From positions 234,160 through 298,159 of the forward strand of contig JAHBSM010000003.1 of NCBI GenBank assembly GCA_019639115.1: a stretch of DNA of 64,000 nucleotides, written 5' to 3'. Under the pieces are notes generated by a model, which was given only the letters and a program-made list of their open reading frames with translations, was not told where the DNA came from and did not search any database. Below are positions 46,108-55,844 of this stretch, piece after piece. This stretch comes from Acidobacteriota bacterium (GTDB lineage Bacteria; Acidobacteriota; Blastocatellia; Pyrinomonadales; Pyrinomonadaceae). The first letter of the stretch is position 1; each line of letters opens with the position of its first letter. The translations under genes were made by a program, and so were the position numbers.

Positions 46108-46614
46108 ATGAGATCGTTTATATTGATCGTTCTGTCGATGGTAATTCTGGGCGGATCCGCCTCGGCTCAAAAAGGTGCCGTCGGCGCCGCCAAGCCCGCC
46201 GACCGGGTCCGAGCGGAGTTTGACCGCTTGATCGAGGGCATCAAGCAGGTAGATGCCGAGAAGGTACTCAGCACCTACGACAAAAGCGATCGGCTCCTGA
46301 TATTCAACAACAACGGTACCGCGACCATTGGCTGGGACAACGTAAAGGCTAATGTGGAGTCGACCTACGCAAAGCTCTCGAATGTCACGCTGGATATAAC
46401 GGGACTCAGGGTCGAGATGCTCGGAGCTAATGCAGCTTACGTCTCGTGCAAATGGCGTCAATCACAGGAGAGTGACGGCAAGCTCGAAACGGCTTCGGGC
46501 CGTATGACGCTTGTCTTTAGGCTGATCGGCAAAGATTGGAAGATCGTACATCGGCACACATCACCCGACAATCCTCCGGCAACGCGGCCGGTATTTCCGT
46601 CGGAGCGTCAATAG
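46108..46614 (+). CDS. secreted SnoaL/NTF2-like protein
   Basis: 168 residues. Signal peptide (…GGSASAQ) and a compact alpha+beta chain typical of the SnoaL/DUF4440 cone fold: N-terminal helix FDRLIEGIKQVDAEKVLSTY, then strands ending LVFRLIGKDWKIVHRHTS. Ligand or substrate unknown. Expression may be controlled by the terminator that contains its ribosome-binding site. Confidence 0.82.
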   Translation: MRSFILIVLSMVILGGSASAQKGAVGAAKPADRVRAEFDRLIEGIKQVDAEKVLSTYDKSDRLLIFNNNGTATIGWDNVKANVESTYAKLSNVTLDITGLRVEMLGANAAYVSCKWRQSQESDGKLETASGRMTLVFRLIGKDWKIVHRHTSPDNPPATRPVFPSERQ

Positions 46615-46640
46615 TTCTGCCAGACGGCCGTCCAAGTACA

Positions 46641-46666
46641 AAGGGCAAGGCGAAAGCCTTGCCCTT
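46641..46666. terminator. bidirectional terminator hairpin
   Basis: AAGGGCAAGGC-GAAA-GCCTTGCCCTT, perfect 11-bp stem with a GNRA-like loop, between two convergent genes. T-content is low on both sides. Confidence 0.75.
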
Positions 46667-46696
46667 CTGACATTTACAGCGACGACGGCGCAGAGA

Positions 46697-47674
<978 letters not shown>

Positions 47675-47744
47675 CTAAATTTTGTCACAGTTAGCGAGAA
47701 ACGGCAAAACCGGAAGTCGAACGATTACGACTGCGATCAGAATT

Positions 47745-47782
47745 GAAAAAGCCCGGCGTGCTCTCCCCTTCACGCCGGGCTT
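47745..47782 (-). terminator. Rho-independent terminator
   Basis: On the minus strand AAGCCCGGCGTG / CACGCCGGGCTT, 12-bp perfect stem with a 10-nt loop, then TTTTTC. It lies about 57 bp past the stop of the glycine-zipper protein gene. Confidence 0.9.
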
Positions 47783-47838
47783 CTTCGTACTGGCTTTGGG
47801 CCATTTGGGCCCGCCGCCATTCCTGATATAAAACTTTT

Positions 47839-48453
47839 TCAATTGTCGAGGACCGGAAGTATCAGGTCACTTTCAAGTTCGATCTCGAACTTTTGACCCG
47901 CTCTGATAAAAACCTCAGGCCCGCGACGTCCGAGCGCAACGCCCGTCCCGACACCAGCACCGAGTCCGGCTCCGAGAACCGCACCTCGAGACCCGCGGGA
48001 CGCAAAACCTATGATCGCCCCGATCAACGAACCGCCAGCGATGCTCAGTCCGTTCTCAGCAGAGATCGATCGCGGTTCGAATCTTGTCAACACCCTTGCT
48101 TCGATGCTCCGTTTTGCTACATCGCTGACGACCATTCGATCGATAGTGATGCCGAGTATGCCTCCTTTCGAAGCCGGGCGGCCACGCGCCACCGATCTGA
48201 CGCTGCCTTCGAATTGGATGCCGGTTGGCAGCACCGTGATGTCCTGAATTTTCACGGGTTGAGAACTCACAGCAACAAAGGTGTCGCCGACCGACGCCGA
48301 TCGTGAGTTGATCTCCATCTCCATTCGAAGCTCGATGCGCGTTCCGGCCGGTATCCGGTACAGAGAATCAGGCTGGGCCGAAACCGCCAAACCGAACGAA
48401 AATAAGAAGATCGCGGGGAGTAAATGCCGTACAACGGCCGATATTAGCAACAT
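47839..48453 (-). CDS. secreted protein with C-terminal glycine-zipper segment
   Basis: 204 residues from ATG 48453 (perfect GGAGG six bases upstream). Signal peptide (…FGLAVSAQ). A beta-rich N-half starts YRIPAGTRIELRMEMEINSRSASVGD, like the IPAG…L..SSK..VGD repeat in TrbI/DUF4384-like proteins. A hydrophobic stretch with G/A every fourth residue (SIAGGSLIGAIIGFASRGSRGAVLGAGLGAG) may span or line a membrane. Function unknown. Confidence 0.75.
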   Translation of the reverse strand: MLLISAVVRHLLPAIFLFSFGLAVSAQPDSLYRIPAGTRIELRMEMEINSRSASVGDTFVAVSSQPVKIQDITVLPTGIQFEGSVRSVARGRPASKGGILGITIDRMVVSDVAKRSIEARVLTRFEPRSISAENGLSIAGGSLIGAIIGFASRGSRGAVLGAGLGAGVGTGVALGRRGPEVFIRAGQKFEIELESDLILPVLDN

Positions 48454-48580
48454 CAATCACCTCCGACGGGAGTCACCGGGGCACAAAACTGCAGCCGCCG
48501 TTGCAAATAATGGACACTTTGTTCGCGCCCGTTTGATGCAGGCAAGGTCGGAAAGGATGCGTGAATGGATGATCTGCCGG

Positions 48581-49168
48581 CTACTGCAGGATCGGATGGC
48601 CGCCGCCTTTGCTGTGATCGGCGGTCTCGCCGAATCGCTTTCGGTCGTTGTGGTAGAGGACCAGGTGCTCGCCCTCGTTGCGGACAGCGGTCGATATTCG
48701 GGAATAATCCTTTGTGTGTTCCGCGATCATAAATGCGCACGGATTGAGAGCCACGACTATTCCGGCGACATAGATAAAGCCGCCCTTGTCGTAGGCGCTT
48801 CCGGCATATTGGGCCGACGGGACCGCAATGTCGGGCGAATAGCGTCCGTCCGCGTCCTTCTCACGGTCGGCCTTTGCTATGTAAATCGTATAGTCTGAGT
48901 AACGCAGGGCTTTGCGATAGCCGTTGCGCCGCGCTACTTCAAATAGTTCGGTCAGGCCTGCGTCGATCGCCGCGAGCGTTTCGCGGTTCGGCCGCGTGAG
49001 GGCGTTGACCACAGCCCCCTGCGGCGTACGAGTGACGATCATGAATCGATCACCCGAGATCCGTTCGGCCTCAGCTAGAACTGTGCGATTCTGAGAGTAG
49101 GAATTTACGGAAACCAAGGCGGCTATCGCCACTGACAGATATATGAGACTCAATTGTATCTTTTTCAT
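48581..49168 (-). CDS. secreted protein of unknown function
   Basis: 195 residues from ATG 49168. N-terminal hydrophobic segment (LIYLSVAIAALVSVNSYS) is signal-like. The mature chain carries one cysteine and a His/Gly-rich end (EGEHLVLYHNDRKRFGETADHSKGGGHPIL) that might bind metal. No family recognised. Longer frames upstream run into tRNA-Leu and are not used. Confidence 0.72.
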   Translation of the reverse strand: MKKIQLSLIYLSVAIAALVSVNSYSQNRTVLAEAERISGDRFMIVTRTPQGAVVNALTRPNRETLAAIDAGLTELFEVARRNGYRKALRYSDYTIYIAKADREKDADGRYSPDIAVPSAQYAGSAYDKGGFIYVAGIVVALNPCAFMIAEHTKDYSRISTAVRNEGEHLVLYHNDRKRFGETADHSKGGGHPILQ

Positions 49169-49217
49169 TTTCTTGGTCACGGGCGGCCTGTATGATGCAA
49201 AAACAGTTGGATGAGGT

Positions 49218-49304
49218 TGGTGCTGAGGGCGGGGATCGAACCCGCACGCCCCTAAGGACACGGGATTTTAAGTCCCGGGCGTCTACCAATTCCGCCACCC
49301 CAGC
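49218..49304 (-). tRNA. tRNA-Leu (TAA)
   Basis: 87 nt class II tRNA: acceptor GCTGGGG/CCTCAGC (one G-U), anticodon loop CTTAAAA (TAA) on stem CGGGA/TCCCG, long variable arm (TGTCCTTAGGGGCGT region), T loop TTCGATC, discriminator A, encoded CCA. Confidence 0.95.
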
Positions 49305-49441
49305 ACGCAGATTTGAGATTATCACCAGCCGCAGCAATAGCAAAGAACCGTCCGCCTCGTTGGCGCCGTTCTTGAAAGACAGAGCCGCCGGGCATATCCT
49401 TTAGATGCAACTTTGACGTGGCCGCCGCGTTCTAACTATTG

Positions 49442-50968
49442 ATGAGCCAAGAGCTTTTGGGAAAATTGATCGCCGACAAATATCGTATCCTCGACCTGGT
49501 CAGAGAGGCGAGGTCCGGCGATCTGTATAGCGGACAGCACGAATATACAGGCGAGCCTGTACTCGTCTCTGTATTGCCGCATGCTGTCGCCATAGACCAA
49601 CGATGGAGCCGACGGTTCCTGGATAAAGCAAAGTCCGCTGCGTCGCTGAGACACGAGAACATACTCCCGCTCACTGACCTTGGCACGGATCCACGAGGCA
49701 ATGTTTACGCCGTCTATGGTCAATACGCAGGCGAAACGCTCGATAAGCTGCTCGCACGGGACGGCAAACTCGATCAGCCCAGAGCCCTGAGTATTGTCTT
49801 ACAGGCTGCTGCAGCCGCGGGATCAGCTCACGACCGCGGGATCATCCACGGCAGTCTCACGCCGCTGAATATACAGGTTTCGCAGGAAGACGAATTCCCT
49901 GATCGAACGAGAGTTTTGGGTTTCGGCGGCGATAGGCTCGAGGAACCGCTCGACGCCGACCCTCGATACCTGGCACCTGAGCAACTGGGCGAGTATCCGA
50001 TCGCTGACGAGCGCTCAGATGTATATGCGCTTGGAGCGACGCTGTATGAGATGTTGGCCGGCGAGCCGCCATTCGCGGGCGAGAATAAGGCCGAAGTACT
50101 GAAGAGTATATCGAATGGCCCCGCGCCGCTTAGCCTATTTCGCCAGGATCTGCATAAAGCTGTGGAACCCGTCGTTCTAACGGCGATCGCTCGCGACCCC
50201 GAAGAGCGTTATAGGACGGTGGCTGACCTTGCCGGCGATCTCAGGAATATAGCGAGTGAGATCGGAATGCGGTCGGCATCGGCGACGGCCGGAGCTAGAA
50301 GCGTATGGGTAACCGCGACCCTTGCTGTCGCAGGTATCGTATTGGTCGCCGCAACCTTGATATATTTCACCACGATCCGAAAGACCGACCCAACGACAAT
50401 GCTCAGCCCTGATCCCGACAGTCTGCCGGTACAGCCGATAAATCCGGCAACGGGAGCTCAAGAGGAAGCCTTTATGCGCGGCGCACTCTCGGGGGATCCC
50501 GCGATGTTTCCGAACGGGATGAATATGCCGGCTGATATGCTTCCGGGAGGCGACGGCTACAATGCGTGGGCCAACGGCGGCCTGCCGCCGGCAGGCGCTC
50601 CGCTTGGGCCGGCATCCGCTGTCCCGATGAACGGCGGTCAACCGATGGCCGGATCAATGCCGCAGGGCCCGCTACCGCCGGGCGCCACATTGCCGCCCGG
50701 CCAGACGGTTACGATCAATCCGAATGGCGGCAGCCAGTTCATGCCCAACGAAGGCGGCGTGATACTGATTCCCGTTCCTAAAAGTGACGAGCCCGCTCCG
50801 ACGCCGACTCCAAAGGTTCCAGCTGCTAATTCGGCGCCTAAACCAACACCTGAAGCAAAGCCGTCACCCCAAGGGTCGCAGCCGCAAACCAAACCCGATT
50901 CGGCCGAACCGGCAAAGCCCGTTCCGGCAGCTAAACCTTCTCCGCCTCGCCGCGGCACTGACGAATGA
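49442..50968 (+). CDS. membrane-anchored pseudokinase (Ser/Thr kinase fold) with Pro-rich exterior
   Basis: 508 residues from ATG 49442. Kinase fold at about 8-275 retains RYLAPEQLGEYPIADERSDVYALGATLYEML. Key residues are lost: VAIK lysine replaced (VLVSVLP), HRDLKPxN becomes HGSLTPLN, and DFG becomes GFG; the glycine loop is also degenerate (REARSGDLYSG). One transmembrane helix follows (about 289-308), then about 180 residues rich in Pro, Gly, Ala outside. Likely signals by binding rather than phosphorylation. Confidence 0.88.
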   Translation: MSQELLGKLIADKYRILDLVREARSGDLYSGQHEYTGEPVLVSVLPHAVAIDQRWSRRFLDKAKSAASLRHENILPLTDLGTDPRGNVYAVYGQYAGETLDKLLARDGKLDQPRALSIVLQAAAAAGSAHDRGIIHGSLTPLNIQVSQEDEFPDRTRVLGFGGDRLEEPLDADPRYLAPEQLGEYPIADERSDVYALGATLYEMLAGEPPFAGENKAEVLKSISNGPAPLSLFRQDLHKAVEPVVLTAIARDPEERYRTVADLAGDLRNIASEIGMRSASATAGARSVWVTATLAVAGIVLVAATLIYFTTIRKTDPTTMLSPDPDSLPVQPINPATGAQEEAFMRGALSGDPAMFPNGMNMPADMLPGGDGYNAWANGGLPPAGAPLGPASAVPMNGGQPMAGSMPQGPLPPGATLPPGQTVTINPNGGSQFMPNEGGVILIPVPKSDEPAPTPTPKVPAANSAPKPTPEAKPSPQGSQPQTKPDSAEPAKPVPAAKPSPPRRGTDE

Positions 50969-51000
50969 GCTTTTGTTGTAAATGCCGTTAAACGCGAAAC

Positions 51001-51028
51001 GGTCGCCGACATCTTGACGTCAGCGACC
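51001..51028. terminator. hairpin between convergent genes
   Basis: GGTCGC-c-GAC / GTC-a-GCGACC with an 8-nt loop and one internal mismatch, between the pseudokinase and glycine-rich protein genes. No T-run. Confidence 0.5.
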
Positions 51029-51053
51029 GCACTTCACGCCATTTCTTGCTGCC

Positions 51054-52709
51054 CTACCAGCAACCGTCAGTCCACATATCGTAGAATTCCCACGTGAGGC
51101 CGCCGTCCCAGGAGACATATGCGACCCAATAATATGTGGTACAACCATTCGGCCCGCCACCGCCGCCGCCTGGAGGATCGCCATTTGTTATCAGCATTGT
51201 TTCGACGTTAGATGTCCCCGGCCGGCCGTACTCACCAGGCCTTCCGGGAAAACCTGTTGTTCCATAGGATCCGCCTTGGCCGACATTTCCTGTATCGCCA
51301 GCGCTTCCAAAGGACCCGCAAGCCGGTGGGCCTGCATAGCCTCCGTATGCCACGTTGCCATACATACCGGGACTACCTCCCGAACCACCGAGACCCGCAA
51401 GCCCCCTTTCACCACGGTCAACGTCCGTTACTATTCTCTCCCGGGGATAGGTGGGGGGACGATTGATGACAATTGTTCCCCCATTGCCACCGTTCGCACC
51501 ATTACCTCCGTATCCTCCATCACCTCCACCGCCTCCGTCACCTGCGTCGCCCGCACGCCCTCCATTTCCAACGATACAGCGACAAGTAGCGCCATGCCCG
51601 CCTCGTTTCGCATTACCTCCATCGCCGCCATCCCCTCCTTTCCCGCCAATTCCACCGTTACCGCCTGGTCCGCCACGACTAAAAAATCTGTACTGGGTTA
51701 TCTGACTATCGTTTGGTATTGGATAATAGATCGGAGAACCATTTCCACCGTCAGTTGCACCGCCGGGTTGTCCCGGATCGGGCGCGTCCCCTCCCCGATC
51801 CCCGTCAAGCCCATTACCGGCATTTGTATTGTTTCTGCCATTTGGACCAATACTTGGGTCATCACAATCGCCATCCACCGGATTTGGCGAGTCCGCACCA
51901 TTTGGTGCTTTTGGTCGAAAGATCCCAGCTTCACCGTTCAGCCCGGGACTCCTGCTCCTATTGTCCTCGTAGTCATCAAGGAGTTCGGTCACGGATGAAT
52001 CGCTCGTTCTGTCGTCTCGTCCTCTGCCGCTTGCGTCGATAGTGACGGTGCCGGTGACGACCGTGTTGCGGGCCAGCAGTGTAGCTATTCGGTCATCGGC
52101 AGAGGCATTCGGGTCGTCTGACTGTCGTTTGTTTGCCGTCCCTGGCTTCTTTGTTGTCATCACCGATTCCAATGGAATGATGAATATGTCGTGTGGTCCT
52201 TTGATGACAGGCTTCTCGCCGTCGAAAATAATCCGGTCGGCCAGTATCAGCACATCGGAGGTCACCTTCAGCTTCTCCGGCAGCACGATATCGCGTGCTA
52301 CATACGAGCCCGACAGCGTCTCGCCGCTGACAAACGATGAACTCGCTGCTCGCGTGTAAGGCTGCAGTCTCTGCTTTATCTGTTCCGCAGATCCCCGCTG
52401 CAGCAGAGCCGCCTCGATCTCAACGCCTTGCGCCGCCAATGCTTTTGCAACCTTTCGTACGACATAAGCCGACCTAGCCTTTTCCGCCTTGCCGTTCTGA
52501 TAGCTCAGCACCTCATCCGCACGCGGCGGATCCCACCCCCGCATGCCCTCCGGCGGAGGGCCCGGCCTGAGCACAACCACACGACTCGGGGTCGGCGTTG
52601 GGCTCGGGGCCGCGGCACGCTGTTCTGTTGCCGAGGTCTGAAGCGTTGAAAGTGAAACGGAGAATAGTGCGATCAGAAGCAGGCCGGGAGCCAGCACCTT
52701 AAAATACAT
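51054..52709 (-). CDS. secreted glycine-rich protein
   Basis: 551 residues. Signal peptide (…LSTLQTSATEQ), an N-terminal globular part (about 50-225: LPEKLKVTSDVLILADRIIFDGEKPVI). Then about 290 residues in which Gly-Gly-x units dominate (GGPGGNGGIGGKGGDGGDGG), and a compact C-terminal end with Trp/Cys (YWVAYVSWDGGLTWEFYDMWTDGCW). Asn/Asp/Thr-coding codons make the middle markedly less GC-rich than neighbours. A surface, adhesin or matrix protein is likely. Its promoter contains a G8 tract (see promoter entry). Confidence 0.8.
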   Translation of the reverse strand: MYFKVLAPGLLLIALFSVSLSTLQTSATEQRAAAPSPTPTPSRVVVLRPGPPPEGMRGWDPPRADEVLSYQNGKAEKARSAYVVRKVAKALAAQGVEIEAALLQRGSAEQIKQRLQPYTRAASSSFVSGETLSGSYVARDIVLPEKLKVTSDVLILADRIIFDGEKPVIKGPHDIFIIPLESVMTTKKPGTANKRQSDDPNASADDRIATLLARNTVVTGTVTIDASGRGRDDRTSDSSVTELLDDYEDNRSRSPGLNGEAGIFRPKAPNGADSPNPVDGDCDDPSIGPNGRNNTNAGNGLDGDRGGDAPDPGQPGGATDGGNGSPIYYPIPNDSQITQYRFFSRGGPGGNGGIGGKGGDGGDGGNAKRGGHGATCRCIVGNGGRAGDAGDGGGGGDGGYGGNGANGGNGGTIVINRPPTYPRERIVTDVDRGERGLAGLGGSGGSPGMYGNVAYGGYAGPPACGSFGSAGDTGNVGQGGSYGTTGFPGRPGEYGRPGTSNVETMLITNGDPPGGGGGGPNGCTTYYWVAYVSWDGGLTWEFYDMWTDGCW

Positions 52710-52795
52710 GTGAGGAACTTCCTTATCGTCTGTTGGGAAAAGGGGAAACGCTTTACAGCATCGCTGCCGTACAGCCGCTAGAATAGGTTGGGAGA

Positions 52796-52822
52796 ATTAT
52801 ATCCCCCCCCGATCCGTGTCAA
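52796..52822 (-). promoter_or_regulatory. consensus promoter with G8 spacer tract (putative phase-variable)
   Basis: Minus strand: perfect TTGACA (52817-52822), a 15-nt spacer containing eight consecutive G (52803-52810), perfect TATAAT (52796-52801). The start would be near 52789, about 80 nt before the glycine-rich protein ATG. The spacer is 2 bp short of the optimum 17. Confidence 0.75.
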
Positions 52823-52853
52823 CAGGAATTCCTCCAAACCGCCCGAGAACTTC

Positions 52854-53813
52854 CTATCTGGGAACGTCGACCGTGCGCAAGATGTCTTTGATCACGGCGT
52901 CGGTCGTGGCCCCGTCGAGCTCTGCCTCGGCCCGCAGTGTCAGTCTGTGTCGGAGCACAGGAAGCGCAATATCGCGAACATCGTCAGGAGTCGGGAACGA
53001 ACGCTCGCGTATCGCCGCGAGAGCCTTTGAACACAAGAGAAGGGCGACCGATGCACGCGGGCTTGCTCCGTAGATCACCGACGGATGTTCGCGGGTGCTG
53101 CGGACAATGTTGACCACATACTCCTGAACCCCAGGCTCCATCCGCATGGAGCGGATCTCCGCGCGGCATTTGGAGATAGCCGCAGGATCAGACAATACGG
53201 CAATATCGGTGTGTTCGAGCCGGCGCGAATTGAAGCCGGCGTCCCAACGCCCAACGATCTCCTTCTCATCTTCCTCCCCGGGGTAATCGATCAGTATCTT
53301 AAGCAAAAACCGATCAAGCTGGGCCTCGGGAAGCGGATATGTGCCTTCGTACTCGATCGGATTCTCGGTCGCAAGCACGGTGAACATCGGCGATAAAGGA
53401 TAACTCTCGCCATCGATCGTCGCCTGACGTTCTTCCATCGCTTCGAGCAGTGCGGCCTGGGTCTTCGGCGGCGTCCGGTTTATCTCATCAGCAAGCAGTA
53501 TATCGGTGAATATAGGGCCCTGGCGCAAGCTGAACTGTGCGGTCTGCATGTTGAATACATTCGTGCCCGTAACGTCCGAAGGCATAAGATCAGGCGTGAA
53601 CTGGATACGCGAATAGTCCGCCCCGATTATGCGCGCTAACGTCTTGATCATCAATGTTTTGGCGGTGCCGGGAACGCCTTCCAGAAGCGCATGGCCCTCG
53701 GCGAGCAATGCCACGAGCACTTGCTCGACAGCGGCGTATTGGCCGACGACCGACTTGCCGAGTTCAGTCCGTATATGCGAAACGACAGTGGGTGTATATT
53801 CAAGCGAGATCAT
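52854..53813 (-). CDS. MoxR-family AAA+ ATPase
   Basis: 319 residues from ATG 53813, which overlaps the preceding stop (ATGA). Walker [12 protein letters not shown], Walker [17 protein letters not shown], sensor [22 protein letters not shown]. MoxR ATPases remodel client proteins, usually with a vWA partner such as DUF58 or NorD. Here no DUF58 follows; the gene ends the operon. The NorD-like protein at 15-18 kb is a candidate partner. Confidence 0.92.
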   Translation of the reverse strand: MISLEYTPTVVSHIRTELGKSVVGQYAAVEQVLVALLAEGHALLEGVPGTAKTLMIKTLARIIGADYSRIQFTPDLMPSDVTGTNVFNMQTAQFSLRQGPIFTDILLADEINRTPPKTQAALLEAMEERQATIDGESYPLSPMFTVLATENPIEYEGTYPLPEAQLDRFLLKILIDYPGEEDEKEIVGRWDAGFNSRRLEHTDIAVLSDPAAISKCRAEIRSMRMEPGVQEYVVNIVRSTREHPSVIYGASPRASVALLLCSKALAAIRERSFPTPDDVRDIALPVLRHRLTLRAEAELDGATTDAVIKDILRTVDVPR

Positions 53814-54565
53814 AGTTCTTTTATCAGATCCAAGACGGTCATCACCGTCAATAGCAGCACCGCGCTGAAAAAGATCGCACGGAGCCATCTTTCGCTCATT
53901 TTAGACGCGAAATGGGCACCTACATAACCGCCGACGAACATTGCGGCCCCGAGTATGACCCCGAGCCGATAATCTACTAGCCCTTGCCACATAAAGACCG
54001 CCGCAGCGATCGAGGACGAAACGACGTTGATTATCTTGGTCGCCCCGATCGCTTCGGTAAACGAAAGCCCATAGAACGCAACGAGTACAGCGGTCAGAAT
54101 AGTCACATATCCGCCGCTGAACAATCCGCCGTATATCCCCAGCACAAAGGTCAGCGTTATACCGGTCGCCGCCGTCATCCATGTGGCCGGCCGCGACGTG
54201 TCGCGGGTCCTAACAGTCAGAATAAATAGTGATACTACAACGATAGCCGCCGTAACGATCCACTTCATTGAATTATCACTGATCGCCCCTACGATCGCCG
54301 CACCTATCGCAGACCCTACCAGGGTGACAGCCAGTAAGGGCGAAAGACGTTTTAGATCGACCTTGCCGGCACGCACGAACGGGATCGAGCCGCCGATGGC
54401 CATGAATACGAGTCCGAACATATTGGTCGCGACCGCGACACGAGGCTCTACGCCGAATTGGAACATGGCCGGTACCGAAATAAGTGAGTTGCTCCCGGTG
54501 ACCACGCCGATCATGCTGGTCACAAAAAATATGACGATCAGTACGGCTAGAGCCGATCCCGGCAT
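53810..54565 (-). CDS. TauE/SafE-family membrane transporter
   Basis: 251 residues from ATG 54565 (1 bp after the upstream stop). About eight membrane helices, with the two half-repeats typical of the family ([22 protein letters not shown]… and [20 protein letters not shown]). Exports or imports sulfur-containing anions such as sulfite or sulfoacetate; exact substrate unknown. Its place inside a MoxR operon is unusual. Confidence 0.85.
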   Translation of the reverse strand: MPGSALAVLIVIFFVTSMIGVVTGSNSLISVPAMFQFGVEPRVAVATNMFGLVFMAIGGSIPFVRAGKVDLKRLSPLLAVTLVGSAIGAAIVGAISDNSMKWIVTAAIVVVSLFILTVRTRDTSRPATWMTAATGITLTFVLGIYGGLFSGGYVTILTAVLVAFYGLSFTEAIGATKIINVVSSSIAAAVFMWQGLVDYRLGVILGAAMFVGGYVGAHFASKMSERWLRAIFFSAVLLLTVMTVLDLIKEL

Positions 54566-54566
54566 C

Positions 54567-55838
54567 TCAGTTGTCGCTCCTGCGGCTGATCCCGAGTTTC
54601 GACTCAATATTTCTGAGAGCCGACGTCAGCCTCGTGACCCGTTTGGCATTCGACGGCTCGCCGTGCATTATCTCTTCGCATTCGACGAAGAGCTGTTCAA
54701 TACTCTCGGCGTCAAGTCCCGATCGCCGCGCTATCAGCCGTGCCAGTTCGACGCGGGACGTCGTATTGTTGTCAACGCCGAAGAGTTTTGAGGCTCGCCG
54801 TCGCAGATCGCGATAGATATTCTCGATGGCCAGGTCGTAGGCACGCGTCCTATACTGCAGATCGGCCATCGCCGATACGTACTCTAGTTTTGAGAGCCTG
54901 TCGGGTTCGGCCTCGGGCACCGCCCTGGCGAATCGAACGCTTCGCGATGCGAAATACGCGAACGCCAGAAAGACACATTGAAAGAAGACGGAGACCACCG
55001 GCGTGCCGGCAAAGAATTCGACGATCCGAGCCCCGCCGGAACCGATCCCTTGGCGATATTCGTCTATCGCGACTGTGCCGGTGGTCGATACAAGGTTAAT
55101 GGCAAGCTGTGCGTTGTCGGCGGCTGAGATGCCGTTGTTCGCAACTATGAATGGATCCGCGACCCAGACTATCTTGCCGGCTCCGTATGAAGCATCGACG
55201 ACCAGATTCCGGCCGCCGTCACCGACATGCACGACGGGTGCATTTTCATCCGGTTCCGCTCCCGCATTCCGGTAAAAGTTGATCGATGTGGCAAGCCTGG
55301 ACGGCTGAACAGCGCTGACACCCGCTGTGTATATAGATGGCTGCGACGGCTTTAACGCAGGCTGGTCACCGATCATCTGGCGTTGATCGAATGCGTCAAG
55401 TCTTGTCATCCCGTCAAGATCAGCCTTAGAACCGTCCGACGCTATTCGCCAAAAACCTGTGGTAACAAGCCAATTCGGCGGAGGGTAGCGGTCAAAGATC
55501 ACCAGCCGGCCGCCGGCCGCAACCCAGTTGAATAGTTTGTTGTCCTCGGATGGCGTGGTCTCAACACGAACGGGCCCGACAACCACCAATACCGACGGCG
55601 CGTGGTGGCTCGAAAGTCCGTCATAGGATTCCTGCCAACGGGTAACTTTGCGTCCGGATTCGCTGAGAAGCGCGTAAAAGGCGCGCGTGCCGGTGGCTCC
55701 CGCATTATAAGAAGATCTGTTTGGCCTCAGCTCGCTATCTACCTCTTTCGGCTTCTGCGACGTTGACAGCGCATTGAGGCCGATCAGCGCGGCGGCCGCC
55801 AAGAGAATCGCAAAAATTAATATGACCTTCTGCTTCAT
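54567..55838 (-). CDS. DUF4350-containing membrane protein
   Basis: 423 residues. N-terminal anchor helix; extracytoplasmic DUF4350 domain (about 35-250: TGTRAFYALLSESGRKVTRWQESYDGL, AAGGRLVIFDRYPPPNWL); a second membrane helix (about 278-298); cytoplasmic helical C-terminus. DUF4350 proteins occur in MoxR/DUF4129 operons. The domain looks like a glutamine-amidotransferase-type fold. Function unknown. Confidence 0.85.
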   Translation of the reverse strand: MKQKVILIFAILLAAAALIGLNALSTSQKPKEVDSELRPNRSSYNAGATGTRAFYALLSESGRKVTRWQESYDGLSSHHAPSVLVVVGPVRVETTPSEDNKLFNWVAAGGRLVIFDRYPPPNWLVTTGFWRIASDGSKADLDGMTRLDAFDQRQMIGDQPALKPSQPSIYTAGVSAVQPSRLATSINFYRNAGAEPDENAPVVHVGDGGRNLVVDASYGAGKIVWVADPFIVANNGISAADNAQLAINLVSTTGTVAIDEYRQGIGSGGARIVEFFAGTPVVSVFFQCVFLAFAYFASRSVRFARAVPEAEPDRLSKLEYVSAMADLQYRTRAYDLAIENIYRDLRRRASKLFGVDNNTTSRVELARLIARRSGLDAESIEQLFVECEEIMHGEPSNAKRVTRLTSALRNIESKLGISRRSDN

Positions 55839-55844
55839 TGAGCG

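Noticed and set aside
48581..49343. Longer frames running from the secreted protein into the tRNA-Leu region
   Set aside because: They translate tRNA-Leu; the tRNA cloverleaf is complete and the ATG at 49168 gives a signal peptide.
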